Positions 1 through 11,866 of a DNA stretch of 64,000 bases are shown one piece after another (positions within the stretch are counted from its first letter, which is position 1; every line of letters starts with the position of its first letter). Below the pieces are notes generated by a model. It saw only the letters and a program-made list of their open reading frames with translations, was not told the origin of the DNA and ran no database searches. Location: NCBI GenBank assembly GCA_963920705.1, contig OY987232.1, forward strand, positions 5,335,200 through 5,399,199, in the 5' to 3' direction. Both the position numbers and the translations under genes were made by a program. This stretch comes from Odiellus spinosus. Taxonomy: Eukaryota; Arthropoda; Arachnida; Opiliones; Phalangiidae.

Positions 1-847
1 AGTTTAAGAGGTTATAAGAGCAGGAAAGAGGTCTTCCAACCAGACCACCTAGAAATGTCCTTGAATGAAGCTTTGATTAGATGAAACATTAATCTTAATT
101 TGGTCTGAAAGTAAGAATCATCTAAAAATAAAAGCATATAAAGAGGTCTGTCAAACGACTGATTTTGGTCTTGCGGATTAAAACTTAAACTCCCAATCGG
201 CTAAGAGCAATATCAGACTTGTTTAGGAGTTAAAAGAGCAAGAAAAGAGCTATTTTAGAGCAAATTATTTTCGTAAGGGTCACGCTGACGCGATGAATGA
301 GACCAAGGTCACAGTGAATTCTATAAACCGTGGGGTGATTCCATGACAAATGGTCACAGCTTGTCAACCCGACCCCCACCGATTTGGCTGAAATTTGGTG
401 TGGGGGGTTTTTACCATAGTAAAAACCGAATTTCTGATTATTTTTGCAATCGGCCCAGTAGTTTCGGAGATACAGAATATGGCCATTTCCCGAAATGGCC
501 TTCACCCCGAAAACTGACTATGGCGTAACTTTCGTAATTCTTGACCGATTTTCATCATTCAAATTTCATTTTAAAGTACATGAAGAGTACTATTCGACTG
601 TATCAACAGTATTTTAAGTAGCTTTTTCTATATAGCGCATATTAGGGATCAAACACGTTGACCTTTGACCTTTGCTTTAGACCAATAATTTAAATGGAAT
701 TTAACCATTTTTTTCGAATTCCCCGCCTGTGATTTACCCGAAAATGATGAAATCCCAAAGTATTATTTCTAGTTCTCGAGATATTCATATTTTAGTTTAA
801 CCCCCAAAAGAGTTTATTTCATTTTCTATCATGTTTTTAATAAGAAA

Positions 848-1081
848 TCAATCAGTTTTGGTTTTTTTTTTAAATTCCAACTCAACTATCACCTTAAAAC
901 AAATATTTTGACTTAGTGCAACATCAAGCTTTTCTATTTCACAGAGGATGTTTTCCCGTATAACCCAACATTCGTCTTTAATTTGTTTCCAATAATAATT
1001 AGCGGAATTGAATGGAGGATACATAAATGAAATCCAATACAAACTCTTTCTATGAAAATAGTTGAACTTACTCGTCATCAT
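848..1081 (-). CDS. Short ORF in left foldback arm, unknown
   Basis: A 77-codon frame starts with two ATGs just outside the loop of the foldback element and reads leftward. Its peptide is aromatic-rich (FNYFHRKSLYWISFMYPPF) with a lysine-rich end. It is mirrored almost exactly by the frame in the other arm, with one Lys/Asn difference in the shared part. I do not recognise it. Because the arms are copies of one another, conservation between them is not independent evidence of coding. Confidence 0.25.
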   Translation of the reverse strand: MMTSKFNYFHRKSLYWISFMYPPFNSANYYWKQIKDECWVIRENILCEIEKLDVALSQNICFKVIVELEFKKKTKTD

Positions 1082-1157
1082 TTTACTTCTAAAGCCCAGT
1101 CAGATTAAAATTTTTATTTAATGATTTCAAATAATCTGACTGGGCTTTAGAAGTAAA

Positions 1158-1409
1158 ATGATGACGAGTAAGTTCAACTATTTTCATAGAAAGAGTTTAT
1201 ATTGGATTTCATTTATGTATCCTCCATTCAATTCCGCTAATTATTATTGGAAACAAATTAAAGACGAATGTTGGGTTATACGGGAAAACATCCTCTGTGA
1301 AATAGAAAATCTTGATGTTGCACTAAGTCAAAATATTTGTTTTAAGGTGATAGTTGAGTTGGAATTTAAAAAAAAAACCAAAACTGATGATTTCTTATTA
1401 AAAACATGA
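1158..1409 (+). CDS. Short ORF in right foldback arm, unknown
   Basis: This 83-codon frame mirrors the one in the left arm and reads rightward from the loop. It extends six codons further because of a small difference near its end. No known family is recognised. It may be coding, a relic, or chance. Confidence 0.25.
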   Translation: MMTSKFNYFHRKSLYWISFMYPPFNSANYYWKQIKDECWVIRENILCEIENLDVALSQNICFKVIVELEFKKKTKTDDFLLKT

Positions 1410-3108
1410 TAGAAAATGAAATAAACTCTTTTGGGGGTTAAACTAAAATATGAATATCTCGAGAACTAGAAATAATACTTTGGGATTTCATCATTTTCGG
1501 GTAAATCACAGGCGGGGAATTCGAAAAAAATGGTTAAATTCCATTTAAATTATTGGTCTAAAGCAAAGGTCAAAGGTCAACGTGTTTGATCCCTAATATG
1601 CGCTATATAGAAAAAGCTACTTAAAATACTGTTGATACAGTCGAATAGTACTCTTCATGTACTTTAAAATGAAATTTAAATGATGAAAATCGGTCAAGAA
1701 TTACGAAAGTTACGCCATGGTCAGTTTTCGGGGTGAAGGCCATTTCGGGAAATGGCCATATTCTGTATCTCCGAAACTACTTGGCCGATTGCAAAAATAA
1801 TCGGACATTCGGTTTTTACGATGGTAAAAAACCTATACACCAAATTTCAGCCAAATCGGTGGGGGTCGGGTTGACAAGCTATGACCATTTGTCGTGGAAT
1901 CACCCCGTGGGAAAACCAACAGTAGACCAAATATTCCTCACAACCCCACAGGGCGTTCGAAAAATGGCAATGAGATAAAGCGTGATAGGCCTAATAAACA
2001 ACTCTCCTGCAAATTTTGCGGGCAAAAAGATGAATTTGGAAGGAACAAATGCCCTGCTTATGGCCAGAAATGTGATAAATGTGGATTTAAAAACCACTGG
2101 GCCAAATTCTGCGAAACTAAAGTTGAACGTAAACACCATAAGCAACCTGGTAGAAGTTTAAATGAACTTACTAAAGGCAATAACGAAAATACTCAAGGAG
2201 AAGAATCAAATGTTTATTACATTAGTAATGCAACTAGTCGATGAGCTAAGCACTGAGAAACCGCCAACTGAATGGTTTCAAGAATTAACTTTGAATGGAA
2301 AAAAAGTAACTATCAAACTAGATACAGGGGCGCAAGTTAATATCATCCCTGAAGGAGTGTTCAATAAATGGAGACTTAAACCCACTATCAAGACGACTGC
2401 GCAAAAAGTGCAAACCTACAGTGGTATGTGTGTATGAATTACTGGACGTTGTACACTGGCAACTAAAATATCAAACACAATGATAGCTGAAAAGCCCTTG
2501 AACTTTCTAGTAACCTCCCTAGATTCGGTTCCCATTCTGGGATTACAATCATGCGTTTGTTTCGGACTCCTACAAAGCCAATATGATACTAATGGACTTA
2601 AACTTTCTACCTTGAACACACTTCCGATTGAAATATCACCTGCACAGGACACACCTCAAGATATAATTCGTGAATTTAAAGATGTTTTCACTGGAACTGG
2701 ACGATTGGATAGAGTCGTGAAAATTCATCTGAAAGAAGACGCTATTCCACACGTTTCAGCCGCTAGAGAAATTCCATTAGCTCTCCATGATAGAGTTAAA
2801 GTTTTCTAATAGCAAAGGTAGAAAAGCCCACTGAATGGGTCAGCGCAATAACAATAGTAGAAAAGCCTTTAAAAACTACGGACGCGACCGGATTAATTCA
2901 TAAACATAATAATACTGACAAGAACGATGGATCGAAAATAAGAATCTGCCTTGATCCAAGACCACTAAATGGAGCGATAAAGAGACCCCATTACCCAATT
3001 CCTAGCCCAAACAAGCTATTCGCCAACTTTCAAGGTTGCAAAGTATTTACTCTTCTCGATGCGAAGAATGGATTTTGGCACCTCCCTTTAGATGAAAACT
3101 CGTCTTAT

Positions 3109-5568
3109 TTGACAACATTTGCAACGCCATGGGGCCGTTATCGTTTCCTCGTTTTACCATTTGGTTTGGTAAACGCAACGGAAGAATTTCAACGAGCGAT
3201 GGAAGAGATTTTTGAATCCGAACCACAGGTTAATCCATACTATGATGATACCCCACTGGGATCAAAAGATATCGCAGAACATTGTCAACTTTTACGACGT
3301 ACTTTAACTATTGCTCGTAAAAATAATTTGAAATTCAATCCTGACAAGCTACAATTAGCTAAACCATCGATCACGTTTCTTGGACACGTAATTACAGAGA
3401 ATGGTATTACACCTCATCCCTCCAAGGTAAGAGCTATCCTTGAATACGCCACAACGACATGTCCCACTGATCATCTACGTTTTCTTGGAATGGTTACGTA
3501 CCAATCAAAATTTACTCCGAATCTTTCTGAAAAGACTCATGCGCTACGTCAGCTATTAAAGAAAGATACAGCATGGCTTTGGGATGAAAATGTTCAAAGA
3601 GACTTTCAATTACTAAAGAAAGCATTATCTGAATCTCCTTGTCTGAAGCTTTTCAACGTGTTAAAACCCGTAACAATAGCGGTTGACGCCAGTAAAAATG
3701 GCCTTGGAGCCCATTTGATCCAAGAAGAAGGAACCGTAGCCTATGCATCCGCCGCCTTAACGACAGCGCAGCAAAACTACGCTCAAATTGAGAAAGAGAG
3801 GCTTGCTGTTATATTTGGACTAGAGCATTTTAATTATTATACATATGGGCGACATGTAGAAATTCGTACGGACCATAAATCTCTTCTTGGATTGAGCAAA
3901 AAGCCCTATGATACAATATCACCGAGATTACAGAAGCTATTTCTCAGAATGAACAGATACAATGTAACTTTGACCTACGTACCATGGAAAGATCTGGTAA
4001 TTGCTGATGCACTATCTCGAGCCCAGCTAAAGGACGTTCTATTTGAAGTTCCTCTTGACCAACTTACTCCAGCAAAACTCTGCCTTTTAGTACAAGCATC
4101 GCCAGCTAAATGGACTGCCCTCTCTGAAGCTACCGCAGCTGATCCAACTCTGCAAGATATACTAGCATACGTACGACAGGGATGGCCGGAGAATAAAAAC
4201 AACGCTAACATTACAACGCGTGCCTATTGGCATTGTAAAAATGAACTACATATGACAGATGAAGGTCTTCTTTGCCGAGGCCAACGTTTAGTCGTACCTA
4301 AGAGTGCTCAAGCTGAACTCTTGAACAAGTTACACATGGCACATCGAGGAATAGTAGCTACTAAAGCTAAGGCAAGAGAGTATTTGTATTGGCCAACTCT
4401 AAACAGTGACATAGAAAACTTTGTGTCCAAGTGTCGACTTTGCCAGGAGTATCAACACTCAAATCACCATGAACCACTTTTGAACCGAGAACTCCCCACT
4501 CGCCCTTGGGAAAAAGTGGCTTGTGACTTTTTCGAACTCCATGGTCAGCATTACCTTTTAATAATTGACTATTTTTCGAAATATATTGAGATCCAACACA
4601 TGCACGGCACGACCGCTCCTGCTATTATTAACGTTCTTAAACCTATATTCGCTCGACATGGAATTCCGGAGGAATTCATATCTGATCAAGGTCCACCATT
4701 TAACTCTGAACTTATTGGCAACTTCTTTCAAGAATGGAACGTACTGAATAATAAAACTTCTCCTTACTATACGCGTTCCAATGGTCAAGTCGAAAGGGCC
4801 GTACAGACAATGAAACAATCCCTAAGAAAAGCTCTTGAAGATGGCAAGGATCTCCATTTAGTCCTTTTAGATTATAGAATCACACCGACAAATGGACTAC
4901 AGTCCCCAGCAGAGCTTCTCATGGGTCGGCGTTTACGCACATTCATACCGAGTCATCCCGATAAACTCCAACCAATGTTTGATACGCGACAGGCTCGACA
5001 GGAATTGGTTCAACGTCATAAAAGACAAAAGAAATATGCCGACGTTGGTACACACCCCCTTCAAGAACTGCAAGAAAATTCACCTGTTTGGTTCAAACAA
5101 AACCCCCAGGACAAATGGACGCAAGGGACTATTGTCAAAATAGGACCTGGAAAGCGCTCTTACGCTATAAAATCGGTTGACGGACGGATATTTACTCGAA
5201 ATCGATTTCATATTCGTTTAGACAATACTGATCGAGCTAAATCGCCTACCTTACTTACTAAAGATCGCAGAGTTTATGAGAAACCAGAAATTAGACATAC
5301 TGTAGGGAGAACCGCTGAAGACTATTATCCTACTGTAGGGAGAACCGCTGAAGACTATTATCCTACTGTTCAAGACTCAACTCCAACTGTTCCAGTTGTA
5401 CCACCACAATCAAGTACTAATATAGTTCCTTTAGCGGTCCCTAGCACTTCAACAACAAAACAGAAAACCTCATCATCCTATGACAGAACCCAAGAGACTA
5501 CTAACACGACTACACGCTCTGGAAGAACAGTCAAGAAATCTGTTCGATATGAAGCAAAAAACTTTTAA
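3109..5568 (+). mobile_element. Gypsy pol region: reverse transcriptase, RNase H, integrase
   Basis: This is the main polyprotein part of the Gypsy fossil, 819 codons long. The reverse-transcriptase palm leads the region, followed by an RNase H domain (near TIAVDASKNGLGAHL), a zinc-binding integrase N-terminus of HHCC type (HMAHRGIVATKAKA through CRLCQEY), and the integrase catalytic core (ACDFFELHGQHYLLIIDYF, DQGPPFNSE, and NGQVERAVQ). A low-complexity Thr/Ser/Pro-rich tail follows, containing a short tandem duplication of about 13 residues. Domain order RT-RH-IN is that of Ty3/Gypsy rather than Copia. It is treated as a fossil; the host has no evident use for it. Confidence 0.9.
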
Positions 5569-5618
5569 ATATTTTCTTTAATATTGTTTAGACTCTAAAA
5601 AAAACAATAAAAATGGCG

Positions 5619-5829
5619 TGTTATATATCTCTATATATGTTGTATTTAAAAGGTTTAAATATAGAAGGCGCCACCTCAGTCATAAAATAAGGACTGAAGG
5701 ACGCCCTCTCGCTCTTAATAAAAACAGTTCTAATCTAACACTCAAGCCAGCCTCACGCCTCTTTATTTGTCGCTGAAAACTTAAGTAAAATATGCTAGCC
5801 TAGAGTTAATCCTAAGACAAAATATAACA
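5619..5829 (+). repeat. 3' LTR of the Gypsy fossil
   Basis: The segment begins TGTTATAT and ends ATATAACA, a perfect inverted terminus of the TG...CA kind, 211 bp long, starting 50 bp after the end of the pol frame. It contains an AATAAA-type polyadenylation signal near 5717. The matching 5' LTR lies outside the window, so LTR-LTR divergence, the usual clock, cannot be read here. Confidence 0.72.
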
Positions 5830-6253
5830 GTTATAATTATCCAAAGTTAATTAAGATTTGGCCTTACATGACTCCCTTTCAGCGTAACTTTTTGTAGAAC
5901 TAGCAAACCGATTGGGCTGCGAAATGTAGCATTTTGTTCAAAACATTTGTGCGTATGATTTGAGTACTTTTTGATTCTTTTATCTTTATTACTTTAAAAG
6001 ATATTTAGGTTTAAAGTCAAAATTTCACTTTTGTGAAAAATTTAAGTTATCGGCATGTAATTTCATTTCTAAATACTGTTTCATCATAAAAATAGTCTCA
6101 AATCATAGATCGAAATCTCACTTTTTTTAAGCTATTAATTGATAATTATGCTTGATTAATTTTCAATAAATTTACGATGAAATAAACCCTTCTATTTTAT
6201 CCATCGCGTTAACCGAGAGTCCTAGTTCCGAATAAAACCCGCCAGAGGTAGAC
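5830..6253. other. Unassigned AT-rich spacer
   Basis: Between the Gypsy 3' LTR and the giant inverted repeat I see no coding frame, tandem repeat or recognisable element end. Confidence 0.5.
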
Positions 6254-7228
6254 GGTGTTTCTAGAACAAAGAAAAGGTTTTTCTCCCGCTTAGAAAGGGG
6301 AGCTCAGACCCTTTACAATAGACAAGACCCATTGTAATCGTGGCGTGCGTTCCGACCGTCAGGTGTTTTCTTCTTCTCGATATCCCGACAAAAAAGGGGA
6401 TCCCCTGTTCGATATAGAGCGCCATCTACAGTTTCAAATCGGTAACTTTTGGCGGAAAAAGCAGCCTTAAAATGCAATTCTGAGCCACGAGGTCGGTCGG
6501 CGGAGAAAGTAGAGACATCTATCTAGTAAAACCAGGCCTATAAAGGTCAACGTTGAAGAGATTGTCCCACTAAGCCTTTGATTATAATTTATAACAACTC
6601 ATTTAGTTAATATGTAAGTCCAAATGGGAAATAAAACTTATAAAAATTCAATTAAGATATTTCAAAAATCAAATAAACAAAAATATTTACTATATTCAAG
6701 TCTTTTTGTTAAAGATATAGTAGTTTTACGAAGCTAACAGATAAAACATTTTATGGCGTCAATTACTCTCTTTTCGCTATACTCTCTCGCTTGTTTCACT
6801 TCCGAAATTCAGCGGGTGTAATCGTAAAGGGATGTGTTTTCTCTATCCCTGAATAAATGTAGAGAACGGTCGTTTTTCAGCAGCGCGTAGGGAATATAGA
6901 AGCGGGATGGTTAACCGCATGACGCCATGTTTATTGCCTAGTGGGGATCCATACGGAATTTCAACGAGTACGAACTTGGCATCATAGCAATGATAGAGCT
7001 TGGAACTACAGTTTTTTTCTGCCTAAACGGGCTGTCTAAGCGCGCTGTGCAAATACTCTACGGCCGTTTATGCACTAGCTAGAGGCAACCATAATTTCAA
7101 CGCGTGTAGAGCGAGCGACCATTCTGTATATCACAGATTTAAAATTAATTTTACTTTATATTAAAGTCTGATTTCGAAAAAAAAGGTCAAAAGCACATAT
7201 CGACATAAGGCTAAACTAAATCACTCAG

Positions 7229-8084
7229 AAAAGGAAAACAAAGAGCTTCCAAATTATAGATAGGCCTTCGGGTATGACAACTCTAGGTACATACACACTG
7301 AACTTTAACGTGTACCAAAAAAACCGTCATGGGTAATAACATGACGCTTTTTTGGGCTTCCATAATGTATAAGAACCTCGGATCATGGCATCACATGTTA
7401 TTTCTCCTTTGAAGTTAATACAGCCCAAACAAAGGAGCTGCTAACCGTCTACGGAAAACTAGAGACACGGATAACAGTTTTTCTATTGAAATACTCTAAT
7501 TCTAAATAAATTCATCATCAGAAGTTTCGTCGCTGTTTTTGACGTATGCATTGTCTCTTGGTCAGGTCACTAAGTTCACTGGACGCGCCGGACTTGGAAA
7601 TGTTTCTGGGAACATGATCGTGTAGTCATAGACGGGATGCGAAACAAAAAGCGGGAATTTTGCTCCAAATATGAACCATATCGGTACTCGGCGGAATATC
7701 CGCCAACAAGCAATAATGAACGGTTATCTATTTTTAATGGCGATGATATGATCGAATTCCGTTATCTTTCAAATTGGGACGTTAGACTGCTCGCGAGTAC
7801 TAGGAGGACTACAGTTTTAACTTATAATATTTTCTAGGAAATCACCAATTTTTACAGTTTTAAGACGAGTTAACGGTTCGTCTTGTGGATTAGTCGCGCG
7901 TTAGGGCTTCAATTGGTTCTATAAATCCCATATTTCTTTAAAGTATCCTATATAATCCTAAAATTTCGCAAATGGTCCTATATAATCCTAAAATTTCGCA
8001 AATGGTCCTATATAGTCCTATTTTTTAGCTTCTCTGTAAATTTACATAATTGCTTTCAAAAAAGTAAATTTGGGCATTTTGATG
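7229..8084. other. Left-arm-specific insertion, about 860 bp
   Basis: The right arm runs uninterrupted from the equivalent of 7228 to that of 8085 (near 18475-18490), so this stretch was gained here or lost there. I see no clear terminal inverted repeat or target duplication. A 66-codon frame at 7637-7837 looks like chance. The 3' part carries two units of the 30 bp CCTATATAATCC-type repeat. Confidence 0.55.
7965..8030. repeat. 30 bp tandem repeat, first cluster
   Basis: About two units contain TCCTATATAATCCTAAAATT followed by a GCAAATGG-like tail. The same motif family recurs at 8555-8665 and, inverted, at about 17975-18055. Confidence 0.7.
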
Positions 8085-8279
8085 GCAGTTTTTTACCTAA
8101 GACCATTAGACTCCACAGGAGTGACAGGACTATTAAAATAAAACTAAACCCTCCTTGTTTCGGTGATTCCGAATTGAACACCACCTATTGGAGAGTATTA
8201 GGTACGAAACTCGATCCAGCTCCAAGAAAATTTCTCCCAACCTACTTTCTGCTGGGGATAAACCTTTTGAGGAGAAACC

Positions 8280-8445
8280 ATTTCATAGTAGACAGGATAA
8301 TTATAAAGTAGACAGGAGAATTATAAATTAGACAGGAGAATTATAAATTAGACGGGAGATTTTTAAATTAGACGGGAGATTTTTAAAATTGACGGGAGAA
8401 TTTTAAAATAGACAGGAGAATTATAAAGTAGACAGGAGAATCTAT
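8280..8445. repeat. 20-21 bp tandem repeat
   Basis: About eight degenerate units of the form TAGACAGGAGAATTATAAAT. The right arm has fewer units at 18165-18260, so the copy number changed after the arms separated. Confidence 0.75.
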
Positions 8446-8554
8446 TCTTGGTAGACCATATTGTCCTCCAATGCCATCCTAACTCCTTTTTAGATTTTAA
8501 ATTATTAAATTATTTCAATAAATTTGTTTAAAACTGATGAACTTTATTAAAATA

Positions 8555-8665
8555 TTGTCCTATATAATCCTAAAATTTCACGGAAATGGTCCTATAAAAT
8601 CCTAAAATTTCACGGAAATGGTCCTATAAAATCCTATAATTTCTACAGAAGAATCCTATTTGCCC
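8555..8665. repeat. 30 bp tandem repeat, second cluster
   Basis: About three to four units of the TCCTATATAATCC / AAATTTCACGGAAATGG type, shared with the right arm near 17975-18055, where one unit fewer is present. Confidence 0.7.
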
Positions 8666-9084
8666 TATAAAAAAATTCGCTTGACGAGTTAAGGCCCATT
8701 GAATGAGCGAAACGAATATATTTCCATTCGGGAGAACAAAATACTGACGGTCGCTTTTCCCGTGGATATCAGTGTCAACGAAACAAAAATTTTAATCGAA
8801 AACGCTGAGGTATAGTAAAAATATAGACCATTTCCTGCCATTCTCTTTCGTTCTTTGTATTTTACCTACTTATCCATATCGATGGGAAACGGGGAGGCGC
8901 GTAAAGCTAGGGTATCGCGCGTATCCATCGAGTAACCCTACCTTTCTGGGAATTTTGAATTTGTTTCGTACCTAAAAGAAATTTTACATCCACTTTCGCA
9001 ACGCGATAAGATAAGTACGAGATAGTTTTACCTCAGAGGGTTTTTAGCTAGACCCAACCCTAGTGGGGTCTAGGTACTGTATTC

Positions 9085-9136
9085 ACTGCGGCGTCGGCGT
9101 TCGCGTTCGCGTTCTCGTTCTCGTTCGCGTTGGCGT
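9085..9136. repeat. GCGTTC-type hexamer microsatellite
   Basis: An imperfect run of GTTCGC/GTTCTC hexamers near the 5' end of the Helentron-like insertion. Confidence 0.8.
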
Positions 9137-9187
9137 TGTACAAGAAGACGAAATACGTCATCGAATAGAAAAATCTTTCGTCCTCTT

Positions 9188-9222
9188 ACCTCTCCGAGTG
9201 AACTTTTAGTTCACGGAGAGAT
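9188..9222 (+). repeat. Hairpin of the Helentron 5'-end type, copy 1
   Basis: ACCTCTCCGAGTGAAC pairs with GTTCACGGAGAG across a short loop, and TT precedes it. It is nearly the same as the first 34 nt of the complete Helentron at 26060. It lies within a 78 bp tandem duplication together with the copy at 9266. Confidence 0.85.
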
Positions 9223-9265
9223 TCTGTCTGTTACGTCATCGAATCGGAAACACTTTCGTCTTCTT

Positions 9266-9300
9266 ACCTCTCCGACTGAACTTTTAGTTCGCGGAGAGGT
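9266..9300 (+). repeat. Hairpin of the Helentron 5'-end type, copy 2
   Basis: The second unit of the 78 bp duplication reads ACCTCTCCGACTGAAC and closes with GTTCGCGGAGAGGT, again preceded by TT. Stem changes are partly compensated, suggesting that the fold matters or mattered. Confidence 0.85.
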
Positions 9301-9679
9301 TCTGTATGTGACGACGGAAGAAGACGTCATCAACCACGGCGCTTAATTCTCCAATAAAATTAGAATATACAGTTATTAGCTTCTACCTTGCTGTAAACGT
9401 ATATCCACTATAGCTCATTGAAGAGCAGCAACCGTTACTCGCTTCTTAGTTTATAATGATAAACGAACGCCTTATATAGTATCTTTTGGATTCGCGTCTA
9501 TTTTAGCCTTCTGAGGTTATAGCTTTTACTGAATTGAAGCGCAATATTCCATTAAATAAAAATTAAAACTAATTAAATGATTTAACTTAATCTAAAAACC
9601 AATGTTGCTGAAACTTAAATTTAATATAAAAGATATTTTCGAAGATATTCAATATTTTCTTATAGGTTGATTAGATAAA

Positions 9680-10200
9680 GGCGTGTTTTCACGGGTGTCC
9701 AAGATAAAATGAATTAATAAATTTTAGATATTAAGATGAGTTTTCACGAGTATCCAAGTTAAAAATTAATAAAGATTAGATATAAAGGCGTGTTCACAGG
9801 GTATCCAAGATAAAATGACTTAATATAGAATAGATGTAAAGGCTCGTTCGCACGAGTAACCAAGTTAAAATGACAAAGATAATATACAAATGCCCGTTCG
9901 CACGGGTATCTAAATTAAAAATGAATAAATATAAGATATAAAGCCGCGTTCACACGGGCATCCAAGATAAATTAATAAAGATTAGATATAAATCCGCGTT
10001 CAGACTGGTATCAAAGAAAAATTAAGATTAGATATAAAGCCGCGTACACACGGGTATAAAAGATAAATTAATAACGATTAGATATAAAGTCGCTTTCACA
10101 CGGGTATCCAAGATAAATAAAAAGGACTAGATATAAACGCGTTCACACGGGTATCCAAGATAAATTAATAAAGATTAGATATGAATACGCGTTCACAGGT
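9680..10200. repeat. Degenerate ~58 bp tandem repeat
   Basis: About nine units carry the core TTCACACGGGTATCCAAGAT followed by an AT-rich spacer and TTAGATATAAA. The same core occurs dispersed at about 22625-22645, 23730-23745 and 63515-63530. Confidence 0.85.
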
Positions 10201-10207
10201 AGCCAAG

Positions 10208-10805
10208 TTGAAAAACATGATTTGAAAAACGTGATTTGAAAAACGTGATTTGAAAAACGTGATTTGAAAAACGTGATTTGAAAAACGTGATTTGAAAAAC
10301 GTGATTTGAAAAACGTGATTTGAAAAACGTGATTTGAAAAACGTGATTTGAAAAACGTGATTTGAAAAACGTGATTTGAAAAACGTGATTTGAAAAACGT
10401 GATTTGAAAAACGTGATTTGAAAAACGTGATTTGAAAAACGTGATTTGAAAAACGTGATTTGAAAAACGTGATTTGAAAAACGTGATTTGAAAAACGTGA
10501 TTTGAAAAACGTGATTTGAAAAACGTGATTTGAAAAACGTGATTTGAAAAACGTGATTTGAAAAACGTGATTTGAAAAACGTGATTTGAAAAACGTGATT
10601 TGAAAAACGTGATTTGAAAAACGTGATTTGAAAAACGTGATTTGAAAAACGTGATTTGAAAAACGTGATTTGAAAAACGTGATTTGAAAAACGTGATTTG
10701 AAAAACGTGATTTGAAAAACGTGATTTGTAAAACGTGATTTGAAAAACGTGATTTGAAAAACGTGATTTGAAAAACATGATTTGAAAAACATAATTTGAA
10801 AAACT
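10208..10805. repeat. 14 bp satellite, about 43 units
   Basis: The unit is TTTGAAAAACGTGA, almost invariant through the array with a few changes at both edges. Long minus-strand open frames across it are an artefact of the repeat. Confidence 0.95.
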
Positions 10806-11866
10806 TTACGCAACTTCGTGTTTAAAGGAATCTCGAAACGCCATTCAAATTGTTCGAAGAGGTTTATGCATGCATAACAAGCCCCTGCTAAAGCACAATT
10901 CTTTTCAGCCTCTTTTACAATGTCATGGGTCTAGCTATTCCTATGGGCTTGACCATCTTGTTCTATTAGCAATGATCTATAAAATAATATAGTAAAAACG
11001 TGTAGGATGAGTAGAAAACATTTCATTATCACCTATAAATTCTTTCTTTCTTACAAAAACTAAAGTATACTATTCGTCAAATACCAAGCGCTTTTAATTT
11101 TGTCCGCCTCTATATTTCGCGTGGCCCGTAATCTCAGCTTTTAGGAAAATAAGACCAATTAATTTCTTTTGTCAATTACGCTACTAAGAACATTGTTTTT
11201 TGCGTAGAAAACCTTCCGAAAAAACAAACAATTGAACAGGATTATATTTTGCCAGTAAATTAAAAGCAGTGTTCGTGCGAGCAAAGAGATTATAGCCTAG
11301 AGGCAAATTCCCTGACTTTTCCAGGTTTTCACTAATCTCTTCCAAAATATTTCCCTCGCCTTTTCCAACTAGTTTCCCTTACCATTTCAGCCAAAACTAC
11401 CTAGTTTTTAATATTTTATATTACCTAAAATTAAATATATTCAATAACAAGGTAATCGCTTAGGTTATATTTTAAACCTTTTTATTCCGCAGATAATGAT
11501 TTATATGTAATTTTTTTATTCATATTAATTATTTCATTATAGCTTTCTGATTTCTTAGACTGTGACATACATATTTCTTTCAACGATAATTTATAATTTC
11601 TGTCCCTTCAAGAGTTTGATATTCTTACCTATCGATGTAGAAAGGTTACCTGGTTTGTCGTCTTCGCTAATTTTCGCGACAAATGTTTTAATCTATAAAA
11701 TATCGACACGCTTTTCCTGTCGTTAATATGATAATAAATATTAAAATTACGTTCCATGGTATTTGATATAATTATTAAAAAGTTTTATAATAAAAAGTCT
11801 GCTACTTCATGGATTTAAAACACTAGTTTTTATTAAACTAAGAAAGATAATCCTCTTAGGGTAATA

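Larger units (their letters stand above)
333..1905. mobile_element. Foldback element with ~775 bp inverted arms, inserted in the Gypsy gag region
   Basis: Two near-identical arms (333-1107 and 1131-1905) face each other around a loop of about 23 bp. The ends are GGGTGATTCC and GGAATCACCC, and CGTG occurs on both sides (329-332 and 1906-1909), consistent with a 4 bp target duplication. The few arm differences I noticed suggest around 98-99 percent identity, so the element is young or its arms have been homogenised. Each arm carries the same short open frame reading outward from the centre. No transposase motif is visible, so the family is not assigned. Confidence 0.82.
1..5829 (+). mobile_element. 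Ty3/Gypsy LTR retrotransposon fossil, Mag-like, 5' end outside window
   Basis: This is an LTR retrotransposon relic entered part-way through its gag region. Its parts in order are a gag CCHC zinc-knuckle region (about 1980-2130), an aspartic protease with a DTGA motif (about 2260-2437), then reverse transcriptase, RNase H and integrase, and a 3' LTR (5619-5829). The short LTR and the pol type resemble the Mag/K02A2.6-like Gypsy elements of invertebrates. A 1573 bp foldback element sits in the gag region (333-1905). The copy looks broken, with a handful of breaks, most of them upstream of the long pol frame. The long open pol frame suggests moderate rather than great age. Assignment to Gypsy is firm; the clade is a judgement from protein style. 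Confidence 0.88.
9046..10960 (+). mobile_element. Non-autonomous Helentron-like insertion (HINE type)
   Basis: The right palindrome arm preserves the empty site (a run of five A at 17591-17595), which places this 1915 bp insertion precisely between T residues. The 5' end is AGCTAGACCC and its exact inverse GGGTCTAGCT lies at 10927-10936, 24 nt from the 3' end: an asymmetric terminal inverted repeat as known in Helentrons and their non-autonomous derivatives. A short ATGG/CCAT stem-loop follows at 10943-10956. Inside are a GCGTTC-type microsatellite, two copies of a 34-35 nt hairpin, a tandem repeat of about 58 bp and a 14 bp satellite. There is no coding sequence. Family assignment rests on structure and is inference. 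Confidence 0.72.
6254..11640. repeat. Left arm of a giant inverted repeat
   Basis: The arm matches 16823-19452 in reverse complement in three blocks: 6254-7228 with about 18490-19452, 8085-9045 with about 17590-18480, and 10961-11640 with about 16860-17590. Two left-only insertions, about 7229-8084 and 9046-10960, explain why this arm is longer. Shared landmarks include the segment around 8881-8940 (GGGGAGGCGCGTAAAGC) and its complement near 17710-17750. No transposase is visible. It may be two inverted copies of one long element or an inverted duplication. Confidence 0.85.

Noticed and set aside
7637-7837. 66-codon plus-strand frame
   Set aside because: No motif, lies in an insertion absent from the other arm, and is of a length expected by chance.
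10143-10813. Two minus-strand frames of over 200 codons
   Set aside because: They are generated by the 14 bp satellite, which gives the same peptide in any frame.
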